This document shows, in pieces, positions 1 to 6,086 of a stretch of DNA of 42,015 nt. Source of the stretch: a virus; IMG/VR virus record IMGVR_UViG_3300029914_000061, positions 1 to 42,015 of that record; one strand, written 5' to 3'. The notes under the pieces were generated by a model, which was not told the DNA's origin, did not search any database, and worked only from the letters and a program-made list of their open reading frames with translations. Numbering within the stretch: the first letter of the stretch is position 1; every line of letters starts with the position of its first letter. A program made the translations under genes and the position numbers.

Positions 1-254
1 GTTTCCCCGTGCTCTTCCAAAATCTTTTCCGCACATGCGTCGGCGTGATTAATAAAATCGCCTTCGGCGCGCTTGTTCCGGTCAAGATCAAAGCTCGTTA
101 TTCTTATGCCAACATGCGCGGCATCGTCATACGTGCTTTGCCACCATTCATTGTCAAAAGCTCCTTCTAAATACCAATTAAGCGCGCGCTCTTTGGCCTT
201 TTCAGTTGGCAATTCGTCATATTCATAAACCGTTTTTGTGATTGTTTTAGGCAT
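1..254 (-). CDS. Partial copy (N-terminal half) of 170-aa phage protein
   Basis: This is the first 84 codons of the gene that is complete at 39684-40196, cut by the left end of the window. The start ATG at 254 follows the ribosome site AAAGGAAAGTACC; an in-frame ATG at 281 also has a possible site (AAGGGG). If the genome is linear with terminal repeats, this copy is a truncated gene at the end of the DNA. If it is circular, it is simply the continuation of the right-hand gene. Function unknown. Confidence 0.8.
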   Translation of the reverse strand, partial: MPKTITKTVYEYDELPTEKAKERALNWYLEGAFDNEWWQSTYDDAAHVGIRITSFDLDRNKRAEGDFINHADACAEKILEEHGE

Positions 255-295
255 GGTACTTTCCTTTTTTTGTGTGGTCATGATCTTTGCCCCTT

Positions 296-382
296 TTAGT
301 TTGAGTAAACCGCGCGTAGCACTGTGGCCACAAACACGATCAAGAAAGTAATCCCGCCCGCTAGGGCTTCGCCGCGCGTCAT
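296..382 (-). CDS. 28-aa single-membrane-helix microprotein
   Basis: The start ATG at 382 overlaps the TGA stop of the 80-aa gene (ATGA), the usual sign of translational coupling. The product begins MTRGEALAGG and continues with a hydrophobic stretch of about 20 residues (residues 6-25, rich in I, F, L, V, A), then VYSN. It therefore looks like a single-pass membrane peptide with almost no soluble part. It lies between the 80-aa gene and the 170-aa gene in the leftward unit. No function can be assigned; a small membrane effector such as an exclusion or lysis-timing peptide is only a guess. Confidence 0.65.
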   Translation of the reverse strand: MTRGEALAGGITFLIVFVATVLRAVYSN

Positions 383-621
383 ATTACTTTACCAGTGCTG
401 AAAACTTCGATTGCGCTGCGCGGGCAGTGGTATGCTTTCTCAAGCTGTTCTTTCGCGTCCTCAATGCTTGCCGCCGCTAGGGACACTTTAAGCGCGGGCT
501 TGCCCGTACTGTCAGGAGGTATGAAGCCAATGAAGCGGTAGCACTGAAAGGCCACAGGCTTGCCCTTAGGCTTGCGGGCGTGGTAGACCATTGTTGCTTC
601 GTAATGGTTAGATGTTTTCAT
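379..621 (-). CDS. 80-aa phage protein of unknown function
   Basis: ATG at 621 is preceded by AAAGGTGCTAAA, a good ribosome site. The protein (MKTSNHYEATMVYHARKP...) is small and mixed alpha/beta in appearance, with no motif I recognise. It is the first gene after a promoter-like region (622-706) that carries two copies of the TGCATAGTG motif, so it is probably controlled separately from the regulator genes upstream. Its stop codon overlaps the start of the 28-aa membrane peptide. An identical copy is at 40321-40563. Confidence 0.75.
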   Translation of the reverse strand: MKTSNHYEATMVYHARKPKGKPVAFQCYRFIGFIPPDSTGKPALKVSLAAASIEDAKEQLEKAYHCPRSAIEVFSTGKVI

Positions 622-706
622 TTTAGCACCTTTTGTTACCTTTTAGTGTACTTGTTACCGTTCACTATGCAAGGATCATAGTTTATAGCTATTCACTATG
701 CAAGGA
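622..706 (-). promoter_or_regulatory. Leftward promoter with two TTGCATAGTGAA operator-like sites
   Basis: On the minus strand there is TTGCAT, 17 bp, TATGAT: a strong sigma70-like promoter pointing at the 80-aa gene. The -35 hexamer is the start of the sequence TCCTTGCATAGTGAA (692-706), and a second identical 15-mer lies 31 bp further on (661-675), followed 16 bp later by TACACT. The repeat spacing is three helical turns, which suits cooperative binding of a regulator. The upstream site overlaps the last codons of the HTH gene (SLHSE and stop). The right copy is at 40564-40648. Confidence 0.6.
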
Positions 707-988
707 CATAATGGGTAATTTTATTGCTTTTTGCAAAATATCCCGCGAGGCCCGCGCTATGGCCGGATAAGCTTCGCGCGGTATCATGCGCCGCCCTGTC
801 GCGCACTGGTAGACCATAGCAGGGCTAAGCGCCACGATGTTCTCAAGCTCGCGCACACTTAGCCCCTTGCTATGCGGCAGGTCAAGGTCACTAAGAGCAA
901 GCAACACGCGCCGATACAGCTCGTTTGTAGGGTTATTCGTTCGCCAGCTCAACAGTTGCTTGGCCCGCTGCCGCTTAGTTTTGACCAT
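689..988 (-). CDS. 99-aa helix-turn-helix-like regulator
   Basis: ATG at 988 follows AAAGGTTAGCCA; the gene overlaps the end of the 64-aa HTH gene by 14 bp. Residues about 43-75 read LSVRELENIVALSPAMVYQC, then ATGRRMIP, the pattern of a Cro/XRE-type helix-turn-helix with a recognition helix that ends in a basic segment. The N-terminus is strongly basic. It is probably a DNA-binding regulator of the phage. Together with the two preceding genes it forms a cluster of three small putative DNA-binding proteins next to the control region. The last codons contain an operator-like sequence. The duplicate is at 40631-40930. Confidence 0.6.
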   Translation of the reverse strand: MVKTKRQRAKQLLSWRTNNPTNELYRRVLLALSDLDLPHSKGLSVRELENIVALSPAMVYQCATGRRMIPREAYPAIARASRDILQKAIKLPIMSLHSE

Positions 989-1169
989 TGGCTAACCTTT
1001 CAACCCAGCGCTCTATTTCCGGCCAGTGCTTGGACGGGATAGGATATTTATGCCGGAACCAGTTGCACACGTTCGGCTGTGTTGTGCCAAGGTATGCGGC
1101 AATATCCCCTTGCGTCCTGCCAGTTTGCACCAACAAGGCTAAATATTTATTGCTGATTTGCATGCTCAT
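975..1169 (-). CDS. 64-aa Cro/YdaS-like helix-turn-helix protein
   Basis: The chosen ATG at 1169 overlaps the TGA of the upstream 94-aa gene (ATGA), which implies coupled translation; a GTG at 1181 and an ATG at 1163 are in frame too. The segment TQGDIAAYLGTTQPNVCNWF is a clear helix-turn-helix (A-x-x-LG-x-x-x-x-x-V-x-x-W), followed by IPSKHWPEIERWV, as in Cro/YdaS-type regulators where the C-terminal helix supports dimers. It is likely a small repressor or antirepressor acting on the neighbouring operators. The duplicate is at 40917-41111. Confidence 0.75.
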   Translation of the reverse strand: MSMQISNKYLALLVQTGRTQGDIAAYLGTTQPNVCNWFRHKYPIPSKHWPEIERWVERLANGQN

Positions 1170-1450
1170 GGCTTTAGCCACGGCAGCTGGGCGTCAAACT
1201 CTTTGCCAAGCGGAACAGATATGTCAATTTCTCCCAGCTGCGCAGCTTCCGCCGCCAGCTTTTTGTCCATGGGCGTTTGCTTGTATGTAGCCTCCCGCGT
1301 AACTGGCAGTTTATTTTGTGCCAAGTGCTCTACTAACACAAGGCGGGCGTATGCGGCGGGCTTCATAAATTTTTGAGCTGCAAGGCTTTCAAATTCACTT
1401 AGCCACGTCGGCGCTACGGTAATCACTAATTTAACGCTGTTTTTTTCCAT
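1166..1450 (-). CDS. 94-aa ribbon-helix-helix-like regulator
   Basis: The ATG at 1450 has an excellent ribosome site, AAAAGGAG with 7-8 bp spacing. A TTG-started longer form from 1513 would put the ribosome site directly against its start, so I reject it. Residues 4-45 (SVKLVITVAPTWLSEFESLA, then KFMKPAAYARLVLVEHL) fit a beta strand followed by two helices, the Arc/MetJ fold. The C-terminal half is of unknown structure. It is the first gene of the leftward unit and lies directly behind an inverted repeat (1480-1538) that overlaps its promoter, which suggests autoregulation. The duplicate is at 41108-41392. Confidence 0.6.
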   Translation of the reverse strand: MEKNSVKLVITVAPTWLSEFESLAAQKFMKPAAYARLVLVEHLAQNKLPVTREATYKQTPMDKKLAAEAAQLGEIDISVPLGKEFDAQLPWLKP

Positions 1451-1479
1451 TTTTACTACTCCTTTTTGGGGTTGATTTG

Positions 1480-1538
1480 AATACGTTTTATACTGGTTTT
1501 GAGTACGCTGCAACTCCTTTTTGTATACAAAACGTATT
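1480..1538 (-). promoter_or_regulatory. Inverted-repeat operator over promoter of the RHH-like gene
   Basis: AATACGTTTTATAC (1480-1493, plus strand) faces AATACGTTTTGTATAC (1523-1538, minus strand), giving an inverted repeat whose centres are about 44 bp apart. The second arm contains a perfect 14-bp palindrome, TTTTGTATACAAAA (1519-1532). On the minus strand the first arm contains TATAAA, 15 bp after TTGCAG (1508-1513), a possible -10/-35 pair with short spacing. A protein bound here would block transcription of the 94-aa gene. The right copy is at 41422-41480. Confidence 0.55.
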
Positions 1539-1552
1539 GTTTTTTACCACGG

Positions 1553-1629
1553 CACTTTGCATGAATGCGTGTTTTTTAGCTCAAAATGCCTGTTTTTAGC
1601 CCATGAGTGCATGTTTTTGCAAAGTGACT
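1553..1629. promoter_or_regulatory. Pair of TGCAAAGTG operator-like sites upstream of leftward unit
   Basis: CACTTTGCAT at 1553-1562 (minus-strand motif ATGCAAAGTG) and TTGCAAAGTG at 1617-1626 (plus-strand) lie about 65 bp apart in opposite orientation, upstream of the leftward 94-aa gene. Both match the motif found over other promoters in this genome. The plus-strand one may double as a -35 (TTGCAA), but the best -10 (AATAAT) is 19 bp away, so I do not call a promoter. Between them GTTTTTAGC occurs twice. Confidence 0.45.
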
Positions 1630-1978
1630 ACGCGAGCATGGAATAATGTAACCCATTGATTTTGCTATTGGGTAATTTTATTGCGGGTATGTGTCATAGT
1701 GAGAGGTTGCACGCATGGGCATTGAATTGTTTGGCAAATTCGCCATGAAGTACTGATTTATAACTGAATTCAAAAACAGGGGTACCCTGCACAGAAAGAA
1801 ATTGCAGAAAAAGAGAAAAACAAAATTTCTCTAGTATATATGTTTTAGGATTTAGTTATTATTATAGACATCATGGTCACACCACCACCAAAAAACTAAA
1901 CAATTCAACGCCTTAAAGCCTAACACAAATAAACATTGGGCATACCCCACTTAACCCCTTGAAACAAAACAATTTCCT

Positions 1979-2037
1979 TTGCGTGCATATTGAATGTAGT
2001 TAACAAAAGGTTAACAGCATTCATGCAAAGTGCATGG
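1979..2037. promoter_or_regulatory. Large dyad: GTTAAC pair flanked by motif half-sites
   Basis: GTTAAC-AAAAG-GTTAAC (1999-2015) is a pair of identical 6-bp palindromes. It is flanked on the left by CTTTGCGTGCATATTGAATG and on the right by CATTCATGCAAAG, which are imperfect reverse complements, so the whole element has two-fold symmetry around 2007. The right arm is a TGCAAAGTG site (2024-2032). It resembles a complex operator or origin site. The right copy of the repeat also contains it (41921-41979). Confidence 0.5.
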
Positions 2038-2072
2038 TTATATTTTTATTTTAAAAAACACCATAAAATAGC

Positions 2073-2118
2073 TTAACACCTCACTATGATATTAGTATTA
2101 TAGCCATGCAAAGTGAAT
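2073..2118 (+). promoter_or_regulatory. Rightward promoter with operator-like site at its start point
   Basis: TTAACA (2073-2078), 17 bp, TATTAT (2096-2101) is a strong sigma70-like promoter pointing at the virion genes. The motif ATGCAAAGTGAATG (2105-2118) covers the expected transcription start, so a bound protein would block it. The 5' leader to the first gene would be about 575 nt. The right copy of the repeat ends at the base that begins the -35, so only the left end has the whole promoter. Confidence 0.6.
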
Positions 2119-2214
2119 GAGGCGCCGCGCGGCTAAATTATAAGGAGGCAAGATACAAGGCAGTTAAAATTAAGTTGACTTAGGGCTAAGGCGTTTTAGG
2201 TTTAAGGCGCGAGG

Positions 2215-2234
2215 CTGCATAGTGACTAGTCACG
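2215..2234 (+). promoter_or_regulatory. TGCATAGTG site merged with 12-bp palindrome
   Basis: TGCATAGTG (2216-2224) runs into the perfect palindrome GTGACTAGTCAC (2222-2233). This is the only copy of the motif with an obvious full dyad. It lies about 110 bp downstream of the rightward promoter start. It may be a second operator in the leader; the link to regulation is inferred. Confidence 0.4.
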
Positions 2235-2344
2235 GCAGGGCAGTTTAATTTTATTGCTTTATAACTGTGCAACTTGGGGGATAGGGCTCGAGGGGATTGA
2301 ACTTTTTAAATTTGCGGAGATCAGTCCCAAACTGCAAAATTTTC

Positions 2345-2434
2345 GGGAATTTTTTGCCAAAAATTAAATTCCCTAACTCCTTAACCCTCCCCAACCAATA
2401 TCGTAATTCCGACATCGTAATTCCCTAACTCCTT
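2345..2434. repeat. AT-rich hairpin and short direct repeats (origin-like)
   Basis: GGGAATTT (2345-2352) and AAATTCCC (2366-2373) form a perfect 8-bp inverted repeat around an A/T-rich centre. Just after it, AATTCCCTAACTCCTT occurs twice (2367-2382 and 2419-2434), and ATCGTAATTCC occurs twice (2400-2410 and 2414-2424). Short iterated elements beside an AT-rich unwinding-type sequence are typical of phage replication origins, but no initiator is recognisable, so this is a candidate only. Confidence 0.4.
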
Positions 2435-2487
2435 CTCAAACAACATAACCCCATTGCCAAACCCCGCCGCCTCATAGTACACTTCGT

Positions 2488-2563
2488 GGCGGAACCGGCC
2501 CGGGGCCTCCTTGCCGGGACGCAAAGCCCGGTGGATCGCACCCTGCCGGAGGATGGCGCCACC
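2488..2563 (+). ncRNA. Structured leader RNA with a GEMM (c-di-GMP-I)-like core, tentative
   Basis: The plus strand contains GGGACGCAAAGCC (2516-2528), the highly conserved segment of the GEMM/c-di-GMP-I riboswitch. It fits the family's first hairpin: GGC (2488-2490), a short purine bulge, CCGGC (2495-2499), a loop, GCCGG (2513-2517), GACGCAAA, GCC (2526-2528). A second helix follows: GGTGG (2530-2534) with CCACC (2559-2563). Against it: the usual AAA after the first GGC is GGAA, the loop is not GNRA, and the conserved 3' segment is not evident. It lies in the 5' leader of the virion operon, about 120 nt before the first gene. Confidence 0.3.
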
Positions 2564-2682
2564 CTGCTGGGGAATTGGTCTCTGCCGCTTTGAAACAGCC
2601 CGGCTTCCGCTTACTGCTTGCGCGCGCCATAGTGCTGTGCCATAGTGTGGTCTGAAATTTCCCCTTTTGCATGGAGGATACC

Positions 2683-2868
2683 ATGGGCTCAGAAGTCAAC
2701 ACCCCGACCACTGCTTCGCTGATCCAGAACGCGCAATGCCTTCTGTTGGTGTTCAGCACGGCGCTGACAAACCTGAACACGGCGCTGACCTCGATCGGTG
2801 TGACGAACATCACCGCGTCGCCGACGGTGGCGGCCACCGCGACGAGCATCGCTGCAACCACCCTATAA
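2683..2868 (+). CDS. 61-aa hypothetical protein, first gene of rightward unit
   Basis: The ATG at 2683 has GGAGGA five bases upstream; an in-frame ATG at 2671 lies on that ribosome site and is rejected. The product (MGSEVNTPTTASLIQNAQCL...) is rich in A, T, S and N with a hydrophobic middle (LLLVFSTALTNLNTALTSIG). Small proteins of this composition are common next to phage fibre genes, but I do not recognise the family. It starts a run of three genes (this, 94 aa, 628 aa) with short spacers, probably one adsorption-related cluster. Confidence 0.7.
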   Translation: MGSEVNTPTTASLIQNAQCLLLVFSTALTNLNTALTSIGVTNITASPTVAATATSIAATTL

Positions 2869-2883
2869 CCCGAGGACAAGATC

Positions 2884-3168
2884 ATGGGCATCTCTCCACA
2901 AACTGTCGAGAGCGGCGTGCCGGGGCAATTGTCCAGCACGGGCGGTGTGTTGAAAAAGGGGAGCGGAGTGCTGACCGGCATTTTTGTTTCGTCGGCATCT
3001 GCCACTCCGACGATCACGGTGTACGACAATACGACGGGCACCGGAAATCCGATCATCCCGACTTTCACTCCGGCGGCAGCCACATACTATGAGTTCCGGG
3101 CCTATTTCCAGAATGGGCTGAATGTTGTGCTTGGTGGGACGGTGACCGGCGCGGCGATGTACATTTAA
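2884..3168 (+). CDS. 94-aa hypothetical, beta-rich virion-like protein
   Basis: ATG at 2884 follows GAGGACAAGATC. The sequence is rich in G, T, S and V with alternating hydrophobics (GVLTGIFVSSASATPTITVYD..., ending GGTVTGAAMYI) and predicts beta strands, like decoration, fibre-tip or head-fibre proteins of phages. No catalytic motif is visible. It lies between the 61-aa gene and the large fibre-like gene and is likely part of the same cluster. Role inferred only from composition and position. Confidence 0.65.
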   Translation: MGISPQTVESGVPGQLSSTGGVLKKGSGVLTGIFVSSASATPTITVYDNTTGTGNPIIPTFTPAAATYYEFRAYFQNGLNVVLGGTVTGAAMYI

Positions 3169-3179
3169 GCGAGGGCACG

Positions 3180-5066
3180 ATGTTCAAGAAAAATTTGTGG
3201 CTGATTTCCTTGGCGCTGTCTTCTCTGACAGTGTTTTCGTGCCAGCCTGCTTTTGCGCAGATTGCACCCGCGCCAAACCCCTTGTTGTCTGCCTCAAGCT
3301 CGGGGATCAACAACGAGAACCAGATTATCCAGTACGTCAATAACATCGACTATTATTTGCAAGGTGTTTTTGGTTCGGGAAATTCTCCCGTGCTTACTTG
3401 GGCGTCGGCTGGTGTCCAACAGATCATGGGCGGGTCTGACCAGTCAACCTTTACGGTCTTTGGGGAACAAGGAACGGGCGGCACGCTTCAAACTCTGATT
3501 ACGAATTATGAAGGCACGTCCGATTTCGCGCACTATGCATTCTGTCATAATGTCCTGTGGACGGGGACAACTGCCACATCGACCTACGACCACACATCGA
3601 CGAATTACTGCTGGGCGTACACCGATAACGGCTATGTCATGGCATTCTATGCGCCTGCGACGGGTGGTTCTGGCGCGCCCGCATTTGTGGCGACGCCTTC
3701 CTATTCGTTGAATTTAATGAATGGCACGACCACACTGGCAACGCCTTTGGCAGTGGCGAACGGCGGGACGGGCGCATCGGCGTTTACGCAAAATAGCATT
3801 CCCTTCATGGGTGCTTCTGGTGCTCTGACACAAGATAACGCGAACCTGAATTGGAATGACAGCACCTTGGCTATGACCTTGGGTGGAACATTGACTGAAA
3901 CCAATACTCTTGCGCTCGGTGCATCTAATATCCTTGCCAATTCGTTCATCACCACTTCTTCCACCAACGCATCGGCGGCTGGCGGGGCGGTAACGAATCT
4001 GCTTGGCGAAATAATTGTTACTGGCAGTGGAACCCCAACATCAGGGGGACATCAGGTCGGGTTGAAGGGTTGGCATAGAACTGCGATCACCGCAGGGAAT
4101 GTACCAGAAGCTATCGCCAATGAAGGGCAACTCGACCTGACCGGACAGACTGGCGGTTCGATTACCGATGCTTATGCTTATCAGGCATATCTCTCTATTG
4201 GCGGTAATGCGTCAGCAAACGCGACGAATATCTACGGCTTTGCTGTCCTTCAAGATTCTCAGTACACGGGGACGGTATCGAACCTCTATGGTGTCTATGT
4301 CGGACCTCTATCGTCCGTAAGCGGTACGGTCTATTCATTCTACGCTTATGGTACACTCAATTCCAGCACACCGATTATGTATCAACCAGGCCCGTCGCAA
4401 TTTGGTTCTGGAATGTCAATCGGGACGAGTTCTGCTGGGATTTATGATCTTTCTATTGGTGCCAGCGGTACGGCGGGGGTGCGCCTTAATGTCGGAAACG
4501 GCGGTTCTGGTGTTTCCAATTACATGTCCTTCAACGGCAATCGGGCATATGTGGGTTATAATGACACAAGTTCTGATGCTGTAGTTCAAGGCATTTCAGG
4601 ACGCGGAATAGAATTAAACGTAAACAATAACACGCTTGGTTCAGGAACCGCCCTTAAAATTACAACGACTGGCGCAGTAGGTATCGGAACTACATCACCG
4701 ACGACAAATACCTTGCTTGATGTTCGCGGTGCTGTTTCTTCATATGGACTTGTTATAAATGCATCTGCACGAGCAGTTAACAATGCGACAACTTCTGACA
4801 CCATAGCGGCGGGGATAGCCTCAACTTATGAGTCTACGAACTCGGCTACTATCACACTGACATTCGCGGCACCAACCATAGACGGAGAACGCCGTCGTGT
4901 TTGTTTGAAGAATGCATCTACTGTCACATGGGCGGTGACGTCTCCAGCAACAGCCGTGGCGGGCTTGCCTACTACGTTCCTTGCGGGTCAATGCGTGGAA
5001 GCAATCTATAACTCAGCTTCTGGGACTCCAACAAATTCCCCTGCAACGACATGGATTGTCTATTGA
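3180..5066 (+). CDS. Fibre-like virion protein with N-terminal Sec signal peptide
   Basis: The 628-aa product starts after GAGGGCACG at 3180. Residues 1-26 (MFKKNLWLISLALSSLTVFS followed by CQPAFA) are a textbook signal peptide: basic start, hydrophobic core, AFA before the likely cleavage site. The rest is a repetitive G/S/T/N-rich beta-type protein with the tail-fibre motif NGGTG (about residue 197) and GIGTTSP (about 502), usual in trimeric phage fibres and S74-type tips; I see no S74 catalytic domain. It is probably a receptor-binding or surface protein. The signal peptide is odd for a virion protein and could mean that it is secreted. Its stop lies at the edge of a 55-bp repeat. Confidence 0.7.
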   Translation: MFKKNLWLISLALSSLTVFSCQPAFAQIAPAPNPLLSASSSGINNENQIIQYVNNIDYYLQGVFGSGNSPVLTWASAGVQQIMGGSDQSTFTVFGEQGTGGTLQTLITNYEGTSDFAHYAFCHNVLWTGTTATSTYDHTSTNYCWAYTDNGYVMAFYAPATGGSGAPAFVATPSYSLNLMNGTTTLATPLAVANGGTGASAFTQNSIPFMGASGALTQDNANLNWNDSTLAMTLGGTLTETNTLALGASNILANSFITTSSTNASAAGGAVTNLLGEIIVTGSGTPTSGGHQVGLKGWHRTAITAGNVPEAIANEGQLDLTGQTGGSITDAYAYQAYLSIGGNASANATNIYGFAVLQDSQYTGTVSNLYGVYVGPLSSVSGTVYSFYAYGTLNSSTPIMYQPGPSQFGSGMSIGTSSAGIYDLSIGASGTAGVRLNVGNGGSGVSNYMSFNGNRAYVGYNDTSSDAVVQGISGRGIELNVNNNTLGSGTALKITTTGAVGIGTTSPTTNTLLDVRGAVSSYGLVINASARAVNNATTSDTIAAGIASTYESTNSATITLTFAAPTIDGERRRVCLKNASTVTWAVTSPATAVAGLPTTFLAGQCVEAIYNSASGTPTNSPATTWIVY

Positions 5067-5091
5067 ATTTGATTTTGGGGAATGACACGAA

Positions 5092-5391
5092 ATGCAGGCC
5101 TTAAATAATTCTAACATAGGGGGATCGCTCAGTCTTGGTGGTGCGATCCCTACCGCTTCTGCAGGAACAATCGACACGGGATCAACATCCAACGCAGGAA
5201 AAGTTACAGGTTTATCTGGCGCCACGACGCTAACACTGACTTGGAATGCAGCATCTCCCACGGCAGGCCTTGCTTGCAATTTCACGGGGAGCGCAGCCTT
5301 GGCAACACCGGCGATCACGGCACTATCTACGGCGGCAGTTACAGTGACCATGACGGCGTTTACGGGAACTCTGTATTACGTTTGCTTCTAA
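5092..5391 (+). CDS. 99-aa hypothetical beta-rich protein
   Basis: ATG at 5092 lies inside the first 55-bp repeat, with GGGGAA nine bases upstream. The sequence (MQALNNSNIGGSLSLGGAIP...) is rich in A, T, S and G with alternating strands and few charges, like small fibre-associated or decoration proteins. The first ten codons are shared with the second repeat copy, where they do not form a gene. It may have been gained by insertion. Function unknown. Confidence 0.65.
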   Translation: MQALNNSNIGGSLSLGGAIPTASAGTIDTGSTSNAGKVTGLSGATTLTLTWNAASPTAGLACNFTGSAALATPAITALSTAAVTVTMTAFTGTLYYVCF

Positions 5392-5410
5392 ATAAGGAGT
5401 ACGGTGTTTA

Positions 5411-5620
5411 ATGCCCGACCTAACCCAACAATTCTCGCAAAACAGAGACGAACTCTGCGACAAGATTGTTGAATTGGATCAGGCTTTGCAGTTTATGATC
5501 GGCGACATGGGAAAGATTGCGTTAGGCGAAGTCAATCCCCGCGCCATGCGCAGGTTCGCGGTGCAGAGCTTGCGGGGGCTTAATTTGATTTTGGGGAATG
5601 ACACGAAATGCAGGCCTTAA
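5411..5620 (+). CDS. 69-aa hypothetical helical protein
   Basis: ATG at 5411 with AAGGAG about 11 bases upstream. The product (MPDLTQQFSQNRDELCDKIV...) looks all-helical and amphipathic. Its last residues (LILGNDTKCRP) are encoded by the second 55-bp repeat. A small helical gene shortly before the large terminase could be a terminase small subunit, but it lacks a recognisable DNA-binding motif and is shorter than usual, so this is left open. Confidence 0.65.
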   Translation: MPDLTQQFSQNRDELCDKIVELDQALQFMIGDMGKIALGEVNPRAMRRFAVQSLRGLNLILGNDTKCRP

Positions 5621-5645
5621 ATAATTCTAACATAGGAGGTGCGCT

Positions 5646-6086
5646 ATGGGCTTGGTAAACACTTTGAGTACGCTTACAGGACAAAGAGCTGTGGGGCCGA
5701 GCCATTCGATTGAAGATCCCGGCCATAACCACGGGCTTCCTGAATTGCTGCCAGAACGCGAAGTTGGCCCGGACGATCCAGAAGACGAAGGTGAGTTTGA
5801 CCGCGACGGCAACGAAGATCCCGGCACAAATCAGCCGCCCGCGCCGGAGGAAGATTTATTTCCTGAGATGCTTCCGAAGCCGGCAGCGGAAGAACAAGTT
5901 CCGCATTCTGTGCTTGTGACAGAGTTTAACTATTTGTCTATCGGGGGCCGCACGGGGCGGCTGCGCGCAGTGGGCACAACAGCCAAGGGTGCGGCATTCA
6001 GTCTTACGGAAGAAGTGCCGCCGAATGTCCCTCTGCAGGTCCTGCTGGGCTTTGTGGAAGACTTGCGCCGCAGGTTTGGCCAATGA
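5646..6086 (+). CDS. 146-aa acidic hypothetical protein
   Basis: ATG at 5646 follows TAGGAGGTGCGCT. Residues about 25-80 are extremely acidic and proline-rich (PDDPEDEGEFDRDGNEDPG) and likely disordered; the C-terminal part (about 85-146) has alternating strands and a final amphipathic helix. Its stop overlaps the KTSC gene start (ATGA), so it is translated with the KTSC and terminase genes. Function unknown; it does not resemble a small terminase subunit. Confidence 0.7.
   Translation: MGLVNTLSTLTGQRAVGPSHSIEDPGHNHGLPELLPEREVGPDDPEDEGEFDRDGNEDPGTNQPPAPEEDLFPEMLPKPAAEEQVPHSVLVTEFNYLSIGGRTGRLRAVGTTAKGAAFSLTEEVPPNVPLQVLLGFVEDLRRRFGQ

Larger units (their letters stand above)
1..2073. repeat. 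Left copy of 2,073-bp terminal direct repeat
   Basis: Bases 1-2073 are the same as 39943-42015 at a constant offset of 39942. Comparing the two copies line by line I found one difference, A at 1949 against G at 41891. The repeat reaches both ends of the window, so its true outer limits are not visible. It carries the 5' part of one gene, five complete small leftward genes and most of the AT-rich control region. It could be a true direct terminal repeat or the overlap left by assembling a circular or circularly permuted genome. Confidence 0.97.
1451..2682. other. Gene-free divergent control region, AT-rich, repeat-rich
   Basis: About 1.2 kb between the leftward and rightward units without a convincing gene on either strand. 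It has an AT-rich core (about 1730-2110), the 15-bp sequence GGGTAATTTTATTGC at 1670-1684 (also at 713-727, and TAATTTTATTGC at 2246-2257), several TGCA(A/T)AGTG sites, a large dyad at 1979-2037, a rightward promoter at 2073-2101, AT-rich hairpins and short direct repeats at 2345-2434, and a GC-rich, structured stretch at 2470-2650. By position and content it is the best candidate for the regulatory switch and for a replication origin. Confidence 0.6.
5066..5636 (+). repeat. 55-bp perfect direct repeat flanking two small genes
   Basis: Bases 5066-5120 are identical to 5582-5636 (offset 516). The first copy starts at the stop codon of the fibre gene and provides the ribosome site and the first codons of the 99-aa gene. 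The second copy provides the last codons of the 69-aa gene and the ribosome site of the 146-aa gene. The 516-bp unit between the repeats carries the 99- and 69-aa genes, so recombination between the repeats would remove both cleanly. Confidence 0.95.

Noticed and set aside
652-706. Resemblance of TTCACTATGCAAGGA to the core of T7-type promoters (CACTATAGGGA).
   Set aside because: No single-subunit RNA polymerase gene is present, the similarity is limited to about seven bases, and on the other strand the same sequence forms good sigma70-like promoter elements.
1812-1832. AGAGAAA/TTTCTCT hairpin in the AT-rich region as a terminator.
   Set aside because: The stem is only seven weak base pairs with no T-run, and no transcription unit ends here; it is expected by chance in such AT-rich sequence.
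2139-2160. A perfect ribosome-site sequence (TAAGGAGGCAAG) in the rightward leader.
   Set aside because: No ATG, GTG or TTG with a usable frame follows at a suitable distance; frames here end within a few codons.
2472-3083. A 203-codon open frame on the minus strand opposite the first rightward genes.
   Set aside because: It has no ribosome site, covers three well-supported plus-strand genes and has the composition of a shadow frame.
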